From assembly GCF_004402535.1 (NCBI RefSeq), contig NZ_SOEY01000016.1:62001-126000 (forward strand): a stretch of DNA of 64,000 nt, read 5' to 3'. A program made the translations under genes and the position numbers. Source of the stretch: Cryobacterium glaciale (lineage in GTDB: Bacteria; Actinomycetota; Actinomycetes; Actinomycetales; Microbacteriaceae). Shown here piece after piece: positions 26,133 through 34,281 of this stretch. Position 1 is the stretch's first letter; the number at the start of each line of letters is the position of its first letter. The notes under the pieces are model-generated. The model had not been told where the DNA came from. It ran no database searches and saw nothing but the letters and a program-made list of their open reading frames with translations.

Positions 26133-28037
26133 TTAAGGAACGGTGACCGTGGCACTCACTGTCGAGGTGTTCCCGCCGTAGTCGATCACGCCCAGCTCGA
26201 TGTAGAGCTCCGTTCCCGGGGCGAGGCGCACGAAATCGTATTGCAGGTACGGCAGGTCGGCGTAGAGACCGTAGTCGCTCGTGGCCAGCCATTCTTCGGC
26301 ACCGTCTGCGAGCACGTTGAGCACTTCGGGAACGATGATGCCGGCCGGGTCCGCGGTGAGTTCGCCATAGGTGCCGAGGTCGGCGTTGAAGGCGTAGTAG
26401 GTCTCGGTGAGTACGTCCTGCGTCTCGGCATCGGTCGTGATGGTGAGCAGCACGTCCTGGTAGGTCTCGCCGTCGACGTCGTCGGGCGCGTAGTACGCCA
26501 TGGGAACACTGATCGTCGTCACCCCGGCCCCTTCGTCGGTATCGAGCTGCAGGTACGCGGTCACGGTGTCTTCATCGTCGCTGATCGTCATGGTGGTCAG
26601 GTCGAAGTAGCCCTCGGCGAGGCCGGTTCCGTCGGTGGAGAAGGTGGCTTCCTCCTGCCCCAGGAAGGTGATCGAGCCATCCGCTTCAACCAAGCCATAG
26701 CGGATGCTTGCTTCCGCTAAATTCTCGGCGGAGGCGAACGGTGCCGAGATGTACAGTCCGTCGTCGGCGAAGGAGACCTCGCCCTCGGCGGCGGTGAACC
26801 GGGCCTGGTCGGTGGCGGGGATGCCGGCGCCGGCGCCGTAATAGGAGGAGAGGAAATCGCTCCAGCCCCCGGTGGGGTCGAGGCTCAGATAGTCCGCCGA
26901 GAAATACTCCTCCTGCGGCGGAAAGTAGATCGACAGCCCGGTGGCGCCGAGGGTCGACAGGCCGTCGACCTTGTCGAGCACGGCGTCGTTGATGGACCGC
27001 ACGAGGTCGTCGGCGGCATCGGAGACGTCGAGGGCCTCGACACCGATTTCGCCGGCCAGGATACCGAGGTCGGTCATGTGGGTGTCTTCGAACGGGTCGG
27101 GGCTGCGCCCGAATCCGAGCGTTCCGGCCAGACTCACGCCGACCACCGGTGCCACGGCGGCTCCGCGGTCGATCAGGGCGCCGCTGAACGTCGCGAGGGC
27201 GTCGTCGACGGCGGGCATCCGGGCCAGATCCACGAGGGAGAGCGTGATCTCCGATTCGTTGCCCTCGTCGGTGGCCTGCGCGGCGAAGCCAGCCAGCAGT
27301 GCGCTGCCGAGCGTCGCACCGTTCACGGGGTTACTCGCGGTATCGAGCGCGGTGTAGTCCCAGCCGTGGCCGGGTTCGAGCTCCTGCGAGGCGAGCAGCA
27401 GGTCGGCGCGCGGGGCGAGGGTGCTCGCCACCTCGTAGGTGGCCATGAGGCAGGCGTCGAACCCGAGCAGGTCGAGTTTGTCAACGCCGGCCACATCGAG
27501 GCCGGAGGCCAGGGCCGTGTCGATTTCAGCGAGGCTGAGCGAGTCGTAATCGCTCGACTCGTCGCCGCCGACACCGGGCCAGGAGGCGCCGTGATCGGAG
27601 ATGATCAGGGCGTAGTTGTCGGCGGGGTACTCCTCGATGCCGCGGGTGATGAAATCGGCCAGCACGGCGGGATCACCGGTGTTCACGTCGCCGAGATCCT
27701 CCAGCTCGGTGGCGGACCCCTCGTTGATCTCGAGGAGCTTTCCGCCCGCCCAGTCATCGAGCCCCAGAACGGGGTCGGAACTGTAGTCCGCGGCCCGGTC
27801 GACGAGGGCGACGATGCTCAGGTTCTCGCTCGAACCGACCTGGCCCATCTCGTCGACGTCGACCATCATGTACGGTTCCAGGTCGGTGTCGGCGATCGAG
27901 TAGGTGAGCACAGTCCAGCTGCCGGCGCCTGCGGAAGAGGCGTCGGCATCCGCTTCGAAACTGCACGCGCTCGCGCCGAGCAGAATCATGCCGAGCATGA
28001 CTGCGGCGAGTAGCGGGCGAGCGCGGCGTTCCATCAC
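26133..28037 (-). CDS. Clostripain-family (C11) cysteine peptidase lipoprotein
   Basis: 634 aa. The N-terminus is a lipoprotein signal with lipobox GASAC (Cys25). The C11 peptidase core spans about 40-400: WTVLTYSIADTDLEPYM, the catalytic His149 in LIISDHGASW, and Cys196 in LLGFDACLMATYEVA. Residues about 410-634 look like an extracellular beta-rich region. These enzymes cleave after basic residues and sit on the outer face of the membrane; the target here is unknown. The start is GTG 28037 or ATG 28034, overlapping the stop of a membrane-protein gene, so the two should be translated together. Confidence 0.88.
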   Translation of the reverse strand: MMERRARPLLAAVMLGMILLGASACSFEADADASSAGAGSWTVLTYSIADTDLEPYMMVDVDEMGQVGSSENLSIVALVDRAADYSSDPVLGLDDWAGGKLLEINEGSATELEDLGDVNTGDPAVLADFITRGIEEYPADNYALIISDHGASWPGVGGDESSDYDSLSLAEIDTALASGLDVAGVDKLDLLGFDACLMATYEVASTLAPRADLLLASQELEPGHGWDYTALDTASNPVNGATLGSALLAGFAAQATDEGNESEITLSLVDLARMPAVDDALATFSGALIDRGAAVAPVVGVSLAGTLGFGRSPDPFEDTHMTDLGILAGEIGVEALDVSDAADDLVRSINDAVLDKVDGLSTLGATGLSIYFPPQEEYFSADYLSLDPTGGWSDFLSSYYGAGAGIPATDQARFTAAEGEVSFADDGLYISAPFASAENLAEASIRYGLVEADGSITFLGQEEATFSTDGTGLAEGYFDLTTMTISDDEDTVTAYLQLDTDEGAGVTTISVPMAYYAPDDVDGETYQDVLLTITTDAETQDVLTETYYAFNADLGTYGELTADPAGIIVPEVLNVLADGAEEWLATSDYGLYADLPYLQYDFVRLAPGTELYIELGVIDYGGNTSTVSATVTVP

Positions 28038-28726
28038 AGCCCGACGAAGGGAATGCCGGCGGTCAGCGCGCCGGCGACGAGGAAGATGGCCATTCCGGTA
28101 CCCATGAGCACGAGCTGCACCCGGGCCAGGCGCACCACGGCCGCAACACCAAGGAGGAACAGGGAGATGGCCATGAGCACGGTGTTGAGGGTGAGACGGT
28201 CGCTGAGGCTGTTGAACGTGTCACCCTCGGCGATCATGGCTTCGGCCTCGGCCTTCGTGTCGGACCAGCCGGAGAACAGAAAGTCCTGATAGTCCTCATT
28301 GTCCTGCGGGTTGTGATAAAACTCGGCGTCGGACACGTCCTCGGCCTCACCCCAGGCGATGGCGGCACCGAACTCCTCCGAGACGGACATGAAGGTGAGT
28401 TCGTCGATCTTGTCGCTCGCATCGAGGGCCAGGGTCTCGTTGGCACTGTTGGTCTCGATGGCCAGTTCACTCAGCCGGTTCAACACCTGGGTGTCCTGGA
28501 TGAACTGCTGGTTGCCCTCGAGGTAGAGCGACTCCGCTTCCGTGGAGAGGTTGGAACCCTTCGTGTAGTTGCCGGCCATCTGGCTGTCGTAGAGGGCGGC
28601 CTGAAAGGATGCGTACGCGGTCACGATCGAGACCAGACCGAGCAGCACCGCGATCACGAGCTCGAGGTTGCTGAACATGAGATTGAGCCGCGGTTTCTTT
28701 GCGCTGGCGACAGTATTTTCAGACAT
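28034..28726 (-). CDS. Three-helix membrane protein, partner of the C11 peptidase
   Basis: 230 aa from ATG 28726, chosen because GGGGGA precedes it and the preceding in-frame residues are not protein-like. One helix near residues 20-42 (LELVIAVLLGLVSIVTAYASFQAALYD) is followed by an acidic ~120-residue soluble region (outside if the N-terminus is cytoplasmic), then two helices near the C-terminus. It is similar in plan to uncharacterised actinobacterial/proteobacterial proteins of the DUF4337 kind, a weak comparison. It is upstream of and coupled to the peptidase, suggesting a substrate, scaffold or inhibitor role (inference). Confidence 0.7.
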   Translation of the reverse strand: MSENTVASAKKPRLNLMFSNLELVIAVLLGLVSIVTAYASFQAALYDSQMAGNYTKGSNLSTEAESLYLEGNQQFIQDTQVLNRLSELAIETNSANETLALDASDKIDELTFMSVSEEFGAAIAWGEAEDVSDAEFYHNPQDNEDYQDFLFSGWSDTKAEAEAMIAEGDTFNSLSDRLTLNTVLMAISLFLLGVAAVVRLARVQLVLMGTGMAIFLVAGALTAGIPFVGL

Positions 28727-28931
28727 GGAGTTCCCCCGGTTGCCGTGTAGATGCATTCGGAGCTTAGGGGCCAGGACCGCAGCGCGGCGCAAACGTCGAT
28801 CACCCAGTTCTGGGGGAAAAACAGTCCAGCGGAATGCGGTATCCGTGCGCGTAAAACTGCGGCAGTCCATCGGGTGCGCACCCGGCAATTCACCGACTGA
28901 AATTGGCCACCAGCCAGCCCTTTCGTGCGGT

Positions 28932-28937
28932 TACACT
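28932..28937 (+). promoter_or_regulatory. -10 element upstream of small membrane protein
   Basis: TACACT within GGTTACACTTCGGG, about 58 nt before the ATG at 28996. It lies in the 269-bp divergent gap between the peptidase-partner gene and the small membrane protein gene. Confidence 0.4.
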
Positions 28938-28995
28938 TCGGGCGGGGTGAACCGCGTTGGGGGCGCCCATCAAACCCGCTACCAAGGAGCATCAC

Positions 28996-29328
28996 ATGAC
29001 CGAAACCATCTCGTCACCCGAACTGGGTACCTCGCCGATCGGTGAAAACCCCGGCAAGAAGCTCGGCCTGATCGGCCTCATCCTTGCCTTTCCGTTCAAC
29101 GTGATCGGCCTCATCGTCAGCATCGTCGCGCTGCGCAAATCAAAAAAGGCCGGCTTCAAGAACTTGGCAGCGGTCTGGGGCATCATCGTCGGCGCCCTCG
29201 GCACCGTCACCCTCGCGATCATCATCATCGTCTCTGTCGGCGCTATCGCCACGACCGCAGCGTTCTGCGCCGAAAACGGTGCCGGCGTCTTCGAAAACAA
29301 CGGCATCACCATCACCTGCGGCGAGTAG
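28996..29328 (+). CDS. Small DUF4190-like membrane protein
   Basis: 110 aa, two hydrophobic helices (KLGLIGLILAFPFNVIGLIV and WGIIVGALGTVTLAIIIIVS) around a basic turn ALRKSKKAGFKN, then a short outside tail with two cysteines (AFCAENG and ITCGE) that could form a disulfide. The same two-helix plan occurs in the proteins at 14219 and 14759. The ATG at 28996 is preceded by AAGGAG. Function unknown. Confidence 0.75.
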   Translation: MTETISSPELGTSPIGENPGKKLGLIGLILAFPFNVIGLIVSIVALRKSKKAGFKNLAAVWGIIVGALGTVTLAIIIIVSVGAIATTAAFCAENGAGVFENNGITITCGE

Positions 29329-29343
29329 TTCGCCGTCGGTGCC

Positions 29344-29398
29344 GTCGCATCCGCTGGCGCTGACCTGTCCCAGTGCAGCGCAGCCAAGCGGATGCGAC
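29344..29398. repeat. Inverted repeat built from the CGGATGC word
   Basis: GTCGCATCCGCTGG (29344-29357) faces CCAAGCGGATGCGAC (29384-29398), complementary except for one bulged base, 16 bp after the stop of the small membrane protein. It could serve as a transcription terminator or be a repeat element. Confidence 0.65.
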
Positions 29399-29428
29399 GC
29401 CCGCGCCAGCCCCGTCGGTGGCTCCGAC

Positions 29429-29434
29429 TAAACT
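29429..29434 (+). promoter_or_regulatory. -10 element for leaderless guaB3 transcript
   Basis: TAAACT lies 6 nt before the ATG at 29441, with no ribosome-binding site. Confidence 0.65.
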
Positions 29435-29440
29435 GAAGCC

Positions 29441-30559
29441 ATGGAAATCGAGATCGGCCGTTCCAAGCGCGCTCGCCGCGTATACGCTTTCGACGACATC
29501 GCGGTGGTGCCGAGTCGGCGCACCCGCGACCCGGAGGACGTGTCGGTCGGCTGGACCATCGATGCGTACCAGTTCGCCATTCCGGTGCTCGCCGCGCCGA
29601 TGGACTCCGTCGTCTCGCCCACCACGGCCATCATGATGGGCCAGCTGGGTGGCGTCGGTGTGCTCGACCTCGAAGGCCTGTGGACCCGGCACGAGAACCC
29701 GGAGCCGCTGCTCGCCGAAATTCGCAGCCTGCCCGCCGATAAGGCGACCGCGCGCATGCAGGAGATGTACTCCGCTCCGATCCAGCCTGCGCTCGTCACC
29801 GCCCGCCTCGCCGAGATTCGCGCGGGCGGCGTCACCGTGGCCGGTGCCCTCTCACCCCAGCGCACCCAGGAACTCTACGAGACCGTCGTTGCTGCCGGCG
29901 TCGACCTGTTCGTCATTCGCGGCACGACCGTGTCGGCCGAGCACGTGTCGCAGAACCAGGAACCGCTCAACCTCAAGAAGTTCATCTACGAACTCGACGT
30001 CCCCGTCATCGTGGGCGGCGCCGCCACCTACACCGCAGCCCTGCACCTCATGCGTACCGGCGCCGCCGGCGTTCTGGTCGGTTTCGGCGGAGGAGCCGCG
30101 TCGACCACCCGGGCGACCCTCGGCATCCACGCCCCGATGGCCACCGCCGTAGCGGATGTCGCCGGCGCGCGCCGCGACTATATGGACGAATCCGGCGGCC
30201 GTTACGTGCACGTCATCGCTGACGGCGGCCTCGGCACCTCTGGGGACATCGTCAAGGCCGTCGCCTGCGGCGCCGACGCCGTCATGCTCGGTACCGCCCT
30301 GGCCCGGGCGACGGATGCCCCCGGCGGCGGATTCCACTGGGGCGCCGAGGCTCACCACCCGCAGTTGCCCCGCGGCAAGCGGGTTGAGGTCGGTACCGTG
30401 GCCCCGCTCGAGGAGATTCTCTACGGCCCGGCACCGGTCGCCGACGGCACCGCCAACCTCATCGGCGCGCTGCGTCGGTCGATGGCAACCACCGGTTACT
30501 CCGATCTCAAAGAATTTCAGCGGGTCGAAGTGGTTGTCGCGCCGTACCGAGTGAACTAG
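29441..30559 (+). CDS. guaB3: GuaB3-family IMP dehydrogenase-related protein
   Basis: 372-aa IMPDH/GMPR-fold barrel without CBS domains: MEIEIGRSKRARRVYAFDDI at the N-terminus, SAPIQPALVTARLAEIR and RGTTVSAEHVS in the middle. Where IMPDH has the catalytic Cys loop GSICTTR this protein has GAASTTR, putting Ser221 in place of the nucleophilic cysteine. GuaB3 proteins are universal in actinobacteria; a cyanobacterial one has been reported as a GMP reductase, and the actinobacterial role is unsettled. It starts leaderless and precedes glpD, with guaA further on, an order I recall as usual for the group. Confidence 0.92.
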   Translation: MEIEIGRSKRARRVYAFDDIAVVPSRRTRDPEDVSVGWTIDAYQFAIPVLAAPMDSVVSPTTAIMMGQLGGVGVLDLEGLWTRHENPEPLLAEIRSLPADKATARMQEMYSAPIQPALVTARLAEIRAGGVTVAGALSPQRTQELYETVVAAGVDLFVIRGTTVSAEHVSQNQEPLNLKKFIYELDVPVIVGGAATYTAALHLMRTGAAGVLVGFGGGAASTTRATLGIHAPMATAVADVAGARRDYMDESGGRYVHVIADGGLGTSGDIVKAVACGADAVMLGTALARATDAPGGGFHWGAEAHHPQLPRGKRVEVGTVAPLEEILYGPAPVADGTANLIGALRRSMATTGYSDLKEFQRVEVVVAPYRVN

Positions 30560-30617
30560 CGTCGTTGGTAGAAAGTTCGTCAACTCACCTTCACACTGAG
30601 TCTGAACAGGAGCAGCA

Positions 30618-32348
30618 ATGGCCTCCCACAATTCGGTCACCCGGTCCACAAAATTGGGGCCTGAGGAGCGGGTCGCCGCTCTCGCCAAGCTCAAAGAGAA
30701 AGAGCTCGACATCCTCGTCGTCGGCGGCGGCATCGTCGGCGCCGGGGCAGCCCTCGATGCCGTCACCCGAGGTCTGAGCGTCGGAATCCTCGAGGCGCGG
30801 GACTGGGCGTCTGGCACGTCCAGCCGGTCGTCCAAGCTCGTGCACGGCGGCATCCGCTATCTGGAGCAGCTCGACTTTCGCCTCGTGCGTGAGGCGCTCA
30901 CCGAGCGGGGGCTGCTGCTGCAGCGCATCGCGCCGCACCTGGTGAAGCCGGTGCGGTTTCTATACCCGCTCAAGAAACGGTTCATCGAACGGTTCTACAT
31001 CGGTACCGGCATGCTGCTCTACGACATCTTCTCCTACACCGGTGGCCGCCCGCCCGGCGTGCCGCACCACCGCCACCTATCCAGAGCTCAGGTACAGAAG
31101 CTCATTCCGAGCCTCGCCAACAACGCACTGGTCGGCGGCATCACCTACTACGACGCCCAGGTTGACGACGCCCGCTATGTGTCGTCACTCGTGCGCACGG
31201 CCTCGTTCTATGGGGCTCACGCTGCCAGCCGGGTGCGGGTCGAGGGCTTCATCAAGGTGGGGGAGCGCGTCGTCGGCGTGCGGGCCCACGACCTGCAGAC
31301 CGATGAACGCTTCGACGTGCGGGCCAAGCAGGTCGTGAACGCGACCGGTGTCTGGACCGACGACACCCAACGCATGGTCGGCGAACGTGGCACCTTCAAG
31401 GTGCGCGCGTCGAAGGGCGTGCACCTCGTGGTGCCGCGCGACCGGTTTCAGAGCGCCATGGGGCTGCTGCTGCGCACCGAGAAGAGCGTTCTGTTCGTGA
31501 TTCCCTGGGGACGGCACTGGCTCATCGGCACGACCGACACCGACTGGCACCTGGACAAGGCGCACCCGGCCGCGACAGCGGCCGACATCGACTACATCCT
31601 CGAACACATCAACTCTGTGCTGAGCGTGCCGCTTACCCGCGAAGATGTCGAGGGGGTCTATGCCGGGCTGCGTCCGCTGCTGGCCGGCGAGAGCGACCAA
31701 ACCTCCAAGCTGTCCCGCGAACACCTCGTCGGACACTCGGTGCCCGGCCTCGTCGTGATCGCCGGCGGCAAGTGGACCACCTACCGCATCATGGCCAAAG
31801 ACGCAGTGGATGCCGCGGCATCGGCCCTCGACGGCCGCATTCCGGCGTCGACGACCCAGAACATCCCCCTGCTGGGCGCTGAGGGATATCAGGCCGCGTG
31901 GAACAAGCGCGGCAAGATCGCGCGGGCCTTCGGGCTGCACACCGTGCGGGTGGAACACCTGCTCAACCGCTACGGCACCCTCACCGACGAACTGCTCGAC
32001 CTCATTCGCGACAACCCGGCACTCGCCGAACCGTTGCCCGGAGCCGACGACTACATCGGTGCGGAGGTGGTCTACGCGGCCTCGCACGAGGGCGCGCTGC
32101 ACCTGGAAGACGTGCTCGCCCGCCGCACCCGTATCTCGATCGAAGCCTGGGACCGCGGGGTATCGGCCGCCCCGGTCGCCGCAGCGCTCATGGCCGGTGT
32201 GCTTGGCTGGGACCAGGAGCGCATCGACCGCGAGGTCGGCTTCTACCTCACCCGGGTCGCCGCCGAACGGGCGTCGCAGGAGGAGCCCGACGACGAATCC
32301 GCCGACCGGGTGCGACTCGAGGCCCCCGACATCATGGTCACCAACTAG
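30618..32348 (+). CDS. glpD: Glycerol-3-phosphate dehydrogenase
   Basis: 576-aa flavoprotein that oxidises sn-glycerol-3-phosphate to dihydroxyacetone phosphate and feeds electrons to the quinone pool at the membrane. The FAD dinucleotide fold VVGGGIVGAGAALDAV is near residue 33. SSRSSKLVHGGIRYLEQ and the C-terminal DAO_C domain complete the signature. Ribosome site CAGGAGC lies before the ATG. 49 bp after its stop begins the first copy of the 58-nt stem-loop. Confidence 0.96.
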   Translation: MASHNSVTRSTKLGPEERVAALAKLKEKELDILVVGGGIVGAGAALDAVTRGLSVGILEARDWASGTSSRSSKLVHGGIRYLEQLDFRLVREALTERGLLLQRIAPHLVKPVRFLYPLKKRFIERFYIGTGMLLYDIFSYTGGRPPGVPHHRHLSRAQVQKLIPSLANNALVGGITYYDAQVDDARYVSSLVRTASFYGAHAASRVRVEGFIKVGERVVGVRAHDLQTDERFDVRAKQVVNATGVWTDDTQRMVGERGTFKVRASKGVHLVVPRDRFQSAMGLLLRTEKSVLFVIPWGRHWLIGTTDTDWHLDKAHPAATAADIDYILEHINSVLSVPLTREDVEGVYAGLRPLLAGESDQTSKLSREHLVGHSVPGLVVIAGGKWTTYRIMAKDAVDAAASALDGRIPASTTQNIPLLGAEGYQAAWNKRGKIARAFGLHTVRVEHLLNRYGTLTDELLDLIRDNPALAEPLPGADDYIGAEVVYAASHEGALHLEDVLARRTRISIEAWDRGVSAAPVAAALMAGVLGWDQERIDREVGFYLTRVAAERASQEEPDDESADRVRLEAPDIMVTN

Positions 32349-32397
32349 AGCCCGCGCCGGCGGCCAGGGGTGGTGAGCTGCCGCCCCCGTCATGACC

Positions 32398-32455
32398 GCG
32401 CCCGGTTTGGGTGCGCGCTACGGTAATCGGCGTAGCGCCTACCGAAATGGGGCGC
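32398..32455 (+). repeat. 58-nt stem-loop element, copy 1
   Basis: Two 25-nt arms around the loop GTAATCGG. The inner 8 bp GCGCTACG/CGTAGCGC are perfect; across the whole arm 20 Watson-Crick and 2 G-U pairs of 25 positions form. With 7 more matching bases upstream it is part of a 65-bp direct repeat (32391-32455) with 33608-33672, one mismatch. It flanks the AbiEi-like gene on its 3' side. Confidence 0.9.
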
Positions 32456-32554
32456 ACTCACGGTGTGGTTCCGTTTTCGGCGCTGCCGGCATCCGCTGGG
32501 CAGGCGCCGCATTGGGCGCAGGTGCGCTTGCACCGCTAGGCAGCGCGGTCGCAA

Positions 32555-33532
32555 CTATCGCGCGCCGCGGGGGATTCCGTGGCTGCGCAGGAACTCGCCG
32601 AAGACGGACAGGTCGCGGGCGATCTTCCAATCCCACCGCGCAAATGTCGGTCCGAGCGCCCGCACGCGGTCCTCGCGGTCCTTCTCCGCCATCACGACCT
32701 GTGCCGTTGTGAGGCCGCGCGTGTACTCCTCCTTGACGTACTTGCCGAGGCCGTCGAACTCTCCGACCTTGCTGATCGAGCGCCAGAAGAAGTCGACGAA
32801 GGCGATGAAGCCTGCGGCGTCGTCGAAACGCACCTGTAATTCTGGAGCCTCGAATCCGAGCAGATCGATGTTGGCTCGGCTGACCGATTCGCCGCCCGAG
32901 CCTGATTGCGTAGACGCGAACTGGACCACTCGGAGCGCTGTCGCCCGTCCCTTCACCCGCGCCGGACCGGCGAGGGCCTCGAGCGACCGATCCAGGTCCT
33001 CGCGAGTCGCCAAGCTGACGCCCCGCCGGGGAATATGGATGGCACGATCCATCATCGCGACGGCATCTGCAAACGGCAGAACGCGGGCCATTTCGACCGC
33101 GGTGTCAGCGACCGTTGTCACCCGAAGCCCGTCGCGTTCGACGACCCGTGGCGGCGGTCCCGCAGTGTGCCGAACGACCCCGTGTCGCGAACGGCCGCCG
33201 GATGCCTCGGGGACGGTGATGTGGACATCCGTCGGCCAGGCCGCGGGTCGCGGCAACCCCCAGATCGCCGCCGCGGAATGGTGCGAGAACACCGGCGCTT
33301 CAGGACTGATCGCGGCGTAGGCGCGAATGCGACACAGATAGCGAGCGTTCGGGCTGAGCGTCGACCACACACTGGTGCCCACATAGACCCCGTAACGGAT
33401 GCGCACCAACTGGCCCCGCGAGAATTCACGGCGCAATTCCTGATCGAGGCCGACCGCCGCCGCGTCGCAGCGCAACACCAGGCCATCTGCTCGCGTTATG
33501 GCCATGAGGGGATCCACGGATGCGACTGTCAT
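32555..33532 (-). CDS. AbiEi-type HTH protein with PD-(D/E)XK-like C-terminal motifs
   Basis: 325 aa from ATG 33532; an upstream ATG at 33610 adds residues that do not look conserved, and ATG 33505 is also possible. Residues about 28-55 (VGLDQELRREFSRGQLVRIRYGVYV) match the AbiEi antitoxin N-terminal winged-helix domain. The C-terminal third has GGESVSR (Glu215), FVDFFW (Asp247) and GEFDGLGKY (Glu258, Asp260, Lys264), a spacing compatible with a PD-(D/E)XK nuclease core. No AbiEii nucleotidyltransferase is adjacent, so it is not a standard TA pair. The gene is bracketed by 65-bp direct repeats, inserted between glpD and the antiporter genes. Confidence 0.75.
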   Translation of the reverse strand: MTVASVDPLMAITRADGLVLRCDAAAVGLDQELRREFSRGQLVRIRYGVYVGTSVWSTLSPNARYLCRIRAYAAISPEAPVFSHHSAAAIWGLPRPAAWPTDVHITVPEASGGRSRHGVVRHTAGPPPRVVERDGLRVTTVADTAVEMARVLPFADAVAMMDRAIHIPRRGVSLATREDLDRSLEALAGPARVKGRATALRVVQFASTQSGSGGESVSRANIDLLGFEAPELQVRFDDAAGFIAFVDFFWRSISKVGEFDGLGKYVKEEYTRGLTTAQVVMAEKDREDRVRALGPTFARWDWKIARDLSVFGEFLRSHGIPRGAR

Positions 33533-33614
33533 GACGGGAGAGTGGCACATGAGGTGTCTGGTTCGACTGCTCTGGCACAATCTGTGCATAACTCGGTGGC
33601 CGATCGGCATGAGC

Positions 33615-33672
33615 GCGCCCGGTTTGGGTGCGCGCTACGGTAATCGGCGTAGCGCCTACCGAAATGGGGCGC
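33615..33672 (+). repeat. 58-nt stem-loop element, copy 2
   Basis: Identical to copy 1 over the 58 nt, in the same orientation, 1217 bp downstream. It lies just upstream of the AbiEi-like gene. GGGCATCCGCTGGGC follows directly; a similar string follows copy 1 at a distance. Confidence 0.9.
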
Positions 33673-33713
33673 GGGCATCCGCTGGGCGCGGCGGTAAAAA
33701 CGGCTCCGATAGA

Positions 33714-33719
33714 ATAGGG
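33714..33719 (+). promoter_or_regulatory. Candidate -10 of the khtTU operon
   Basis: A TAGAAT hexamer in CCGATAGAATAGGGG, about 30 nt before the ATG at 33745, which has an AGGAG ribosome site. Hexamer position may be off by one or two bases. Confidence 0.45.
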
Positions 33720-33744
33720 GGACTGCCCCTAAACCTCAGGAGTC

Positions 33745-34278
33745 ATGACAATGGTTGATGTTCGGCGGGTCAAACTTCCCGGCGTGGGTGTGCTGCACAC
33801 CTTCATCACGGATGACGGCGGCAAGGTCGGCGTCATCGCCCACCGATCCGGCCACAGCGACCTCATCACCTTCGCCGACGACGAGGGCGGCCCCGACGCG
33901 AGCAAAGTCTCGCTCCGGCTCAACGAAGACGAGGCGCACACCCTCGCCGAACTGCTCGGCGGCACCCAGATCACCGAGTCGCTCAGCGCCCTCGACCAGA
34001 TTCCCGGCCTCAGCATCGACTGGTTCACAGTGGACTATGAAGACCACATCGCCGGGCAGGCGCTCGGCAACCCCGCCGACCGCGGCATCGCCGGACTCAC
34101 CGTCGTCGCCGTGGTGCGCGGCGAATCCGCCAACCCGGCCCCCGCCGCCGACTTCAAGGTCTTCCCCGGTGACACCCTCGTCGTCGCCGGCTCGCCCGAA
34201 AAGGTCGTCAAGGCCTTCGCCTTCTTCCGCACCGGTGAAGTGAAGGCGAAGACCGTCGACGCTCCACCCGGGGGCTAA
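33745..34278 (+). CDS. khtT: K+/H+ antiporter regulatory subunit (KhtT/CpeA type)
   Basis: 177-aa cytoplasmic protein. The N-terminal ~70 residues resemble the KhtT N-domain (RVKLPGVGVLHTFITDDGGKVGVIAHRSG). Residues about 95-165 are a TrkA-C (RCK_C) domain ending FKVFPGDTLVVAGSPEKVVKAF. In Bacillus KhtTU and Streptomyces CpeBA, this domain binds cyclic di-AMP and controls the partner antiporter. The gene immediately downstream (3 bp gap) is that antiporter. Confidence 0.85.
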   Translation: MTMVDVRRVKLPGVGVLHTFITDDGGKVGVIAHRSGHSDLITFADDEGGPDASKVSLRLNEDEAHTLAELLGGTQITESLSALDQIPGLSIDWFTVDYEDHIAGQALGNPADRGIAGLTVVAVVRGESANPAPAADFKVFPGDTLVVAGSPEKVVKAFAFFRTGEVKAKTVDAPPGG

Positions 34279-34281
34279 GCG

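Noticed and set aside
32555-33532. Complete AbiE toxin-antitoxin system
   Set aside because: Only an AbiEi-like protein is present; no AbiEii nucleotidyltransferase is encoded on either side.
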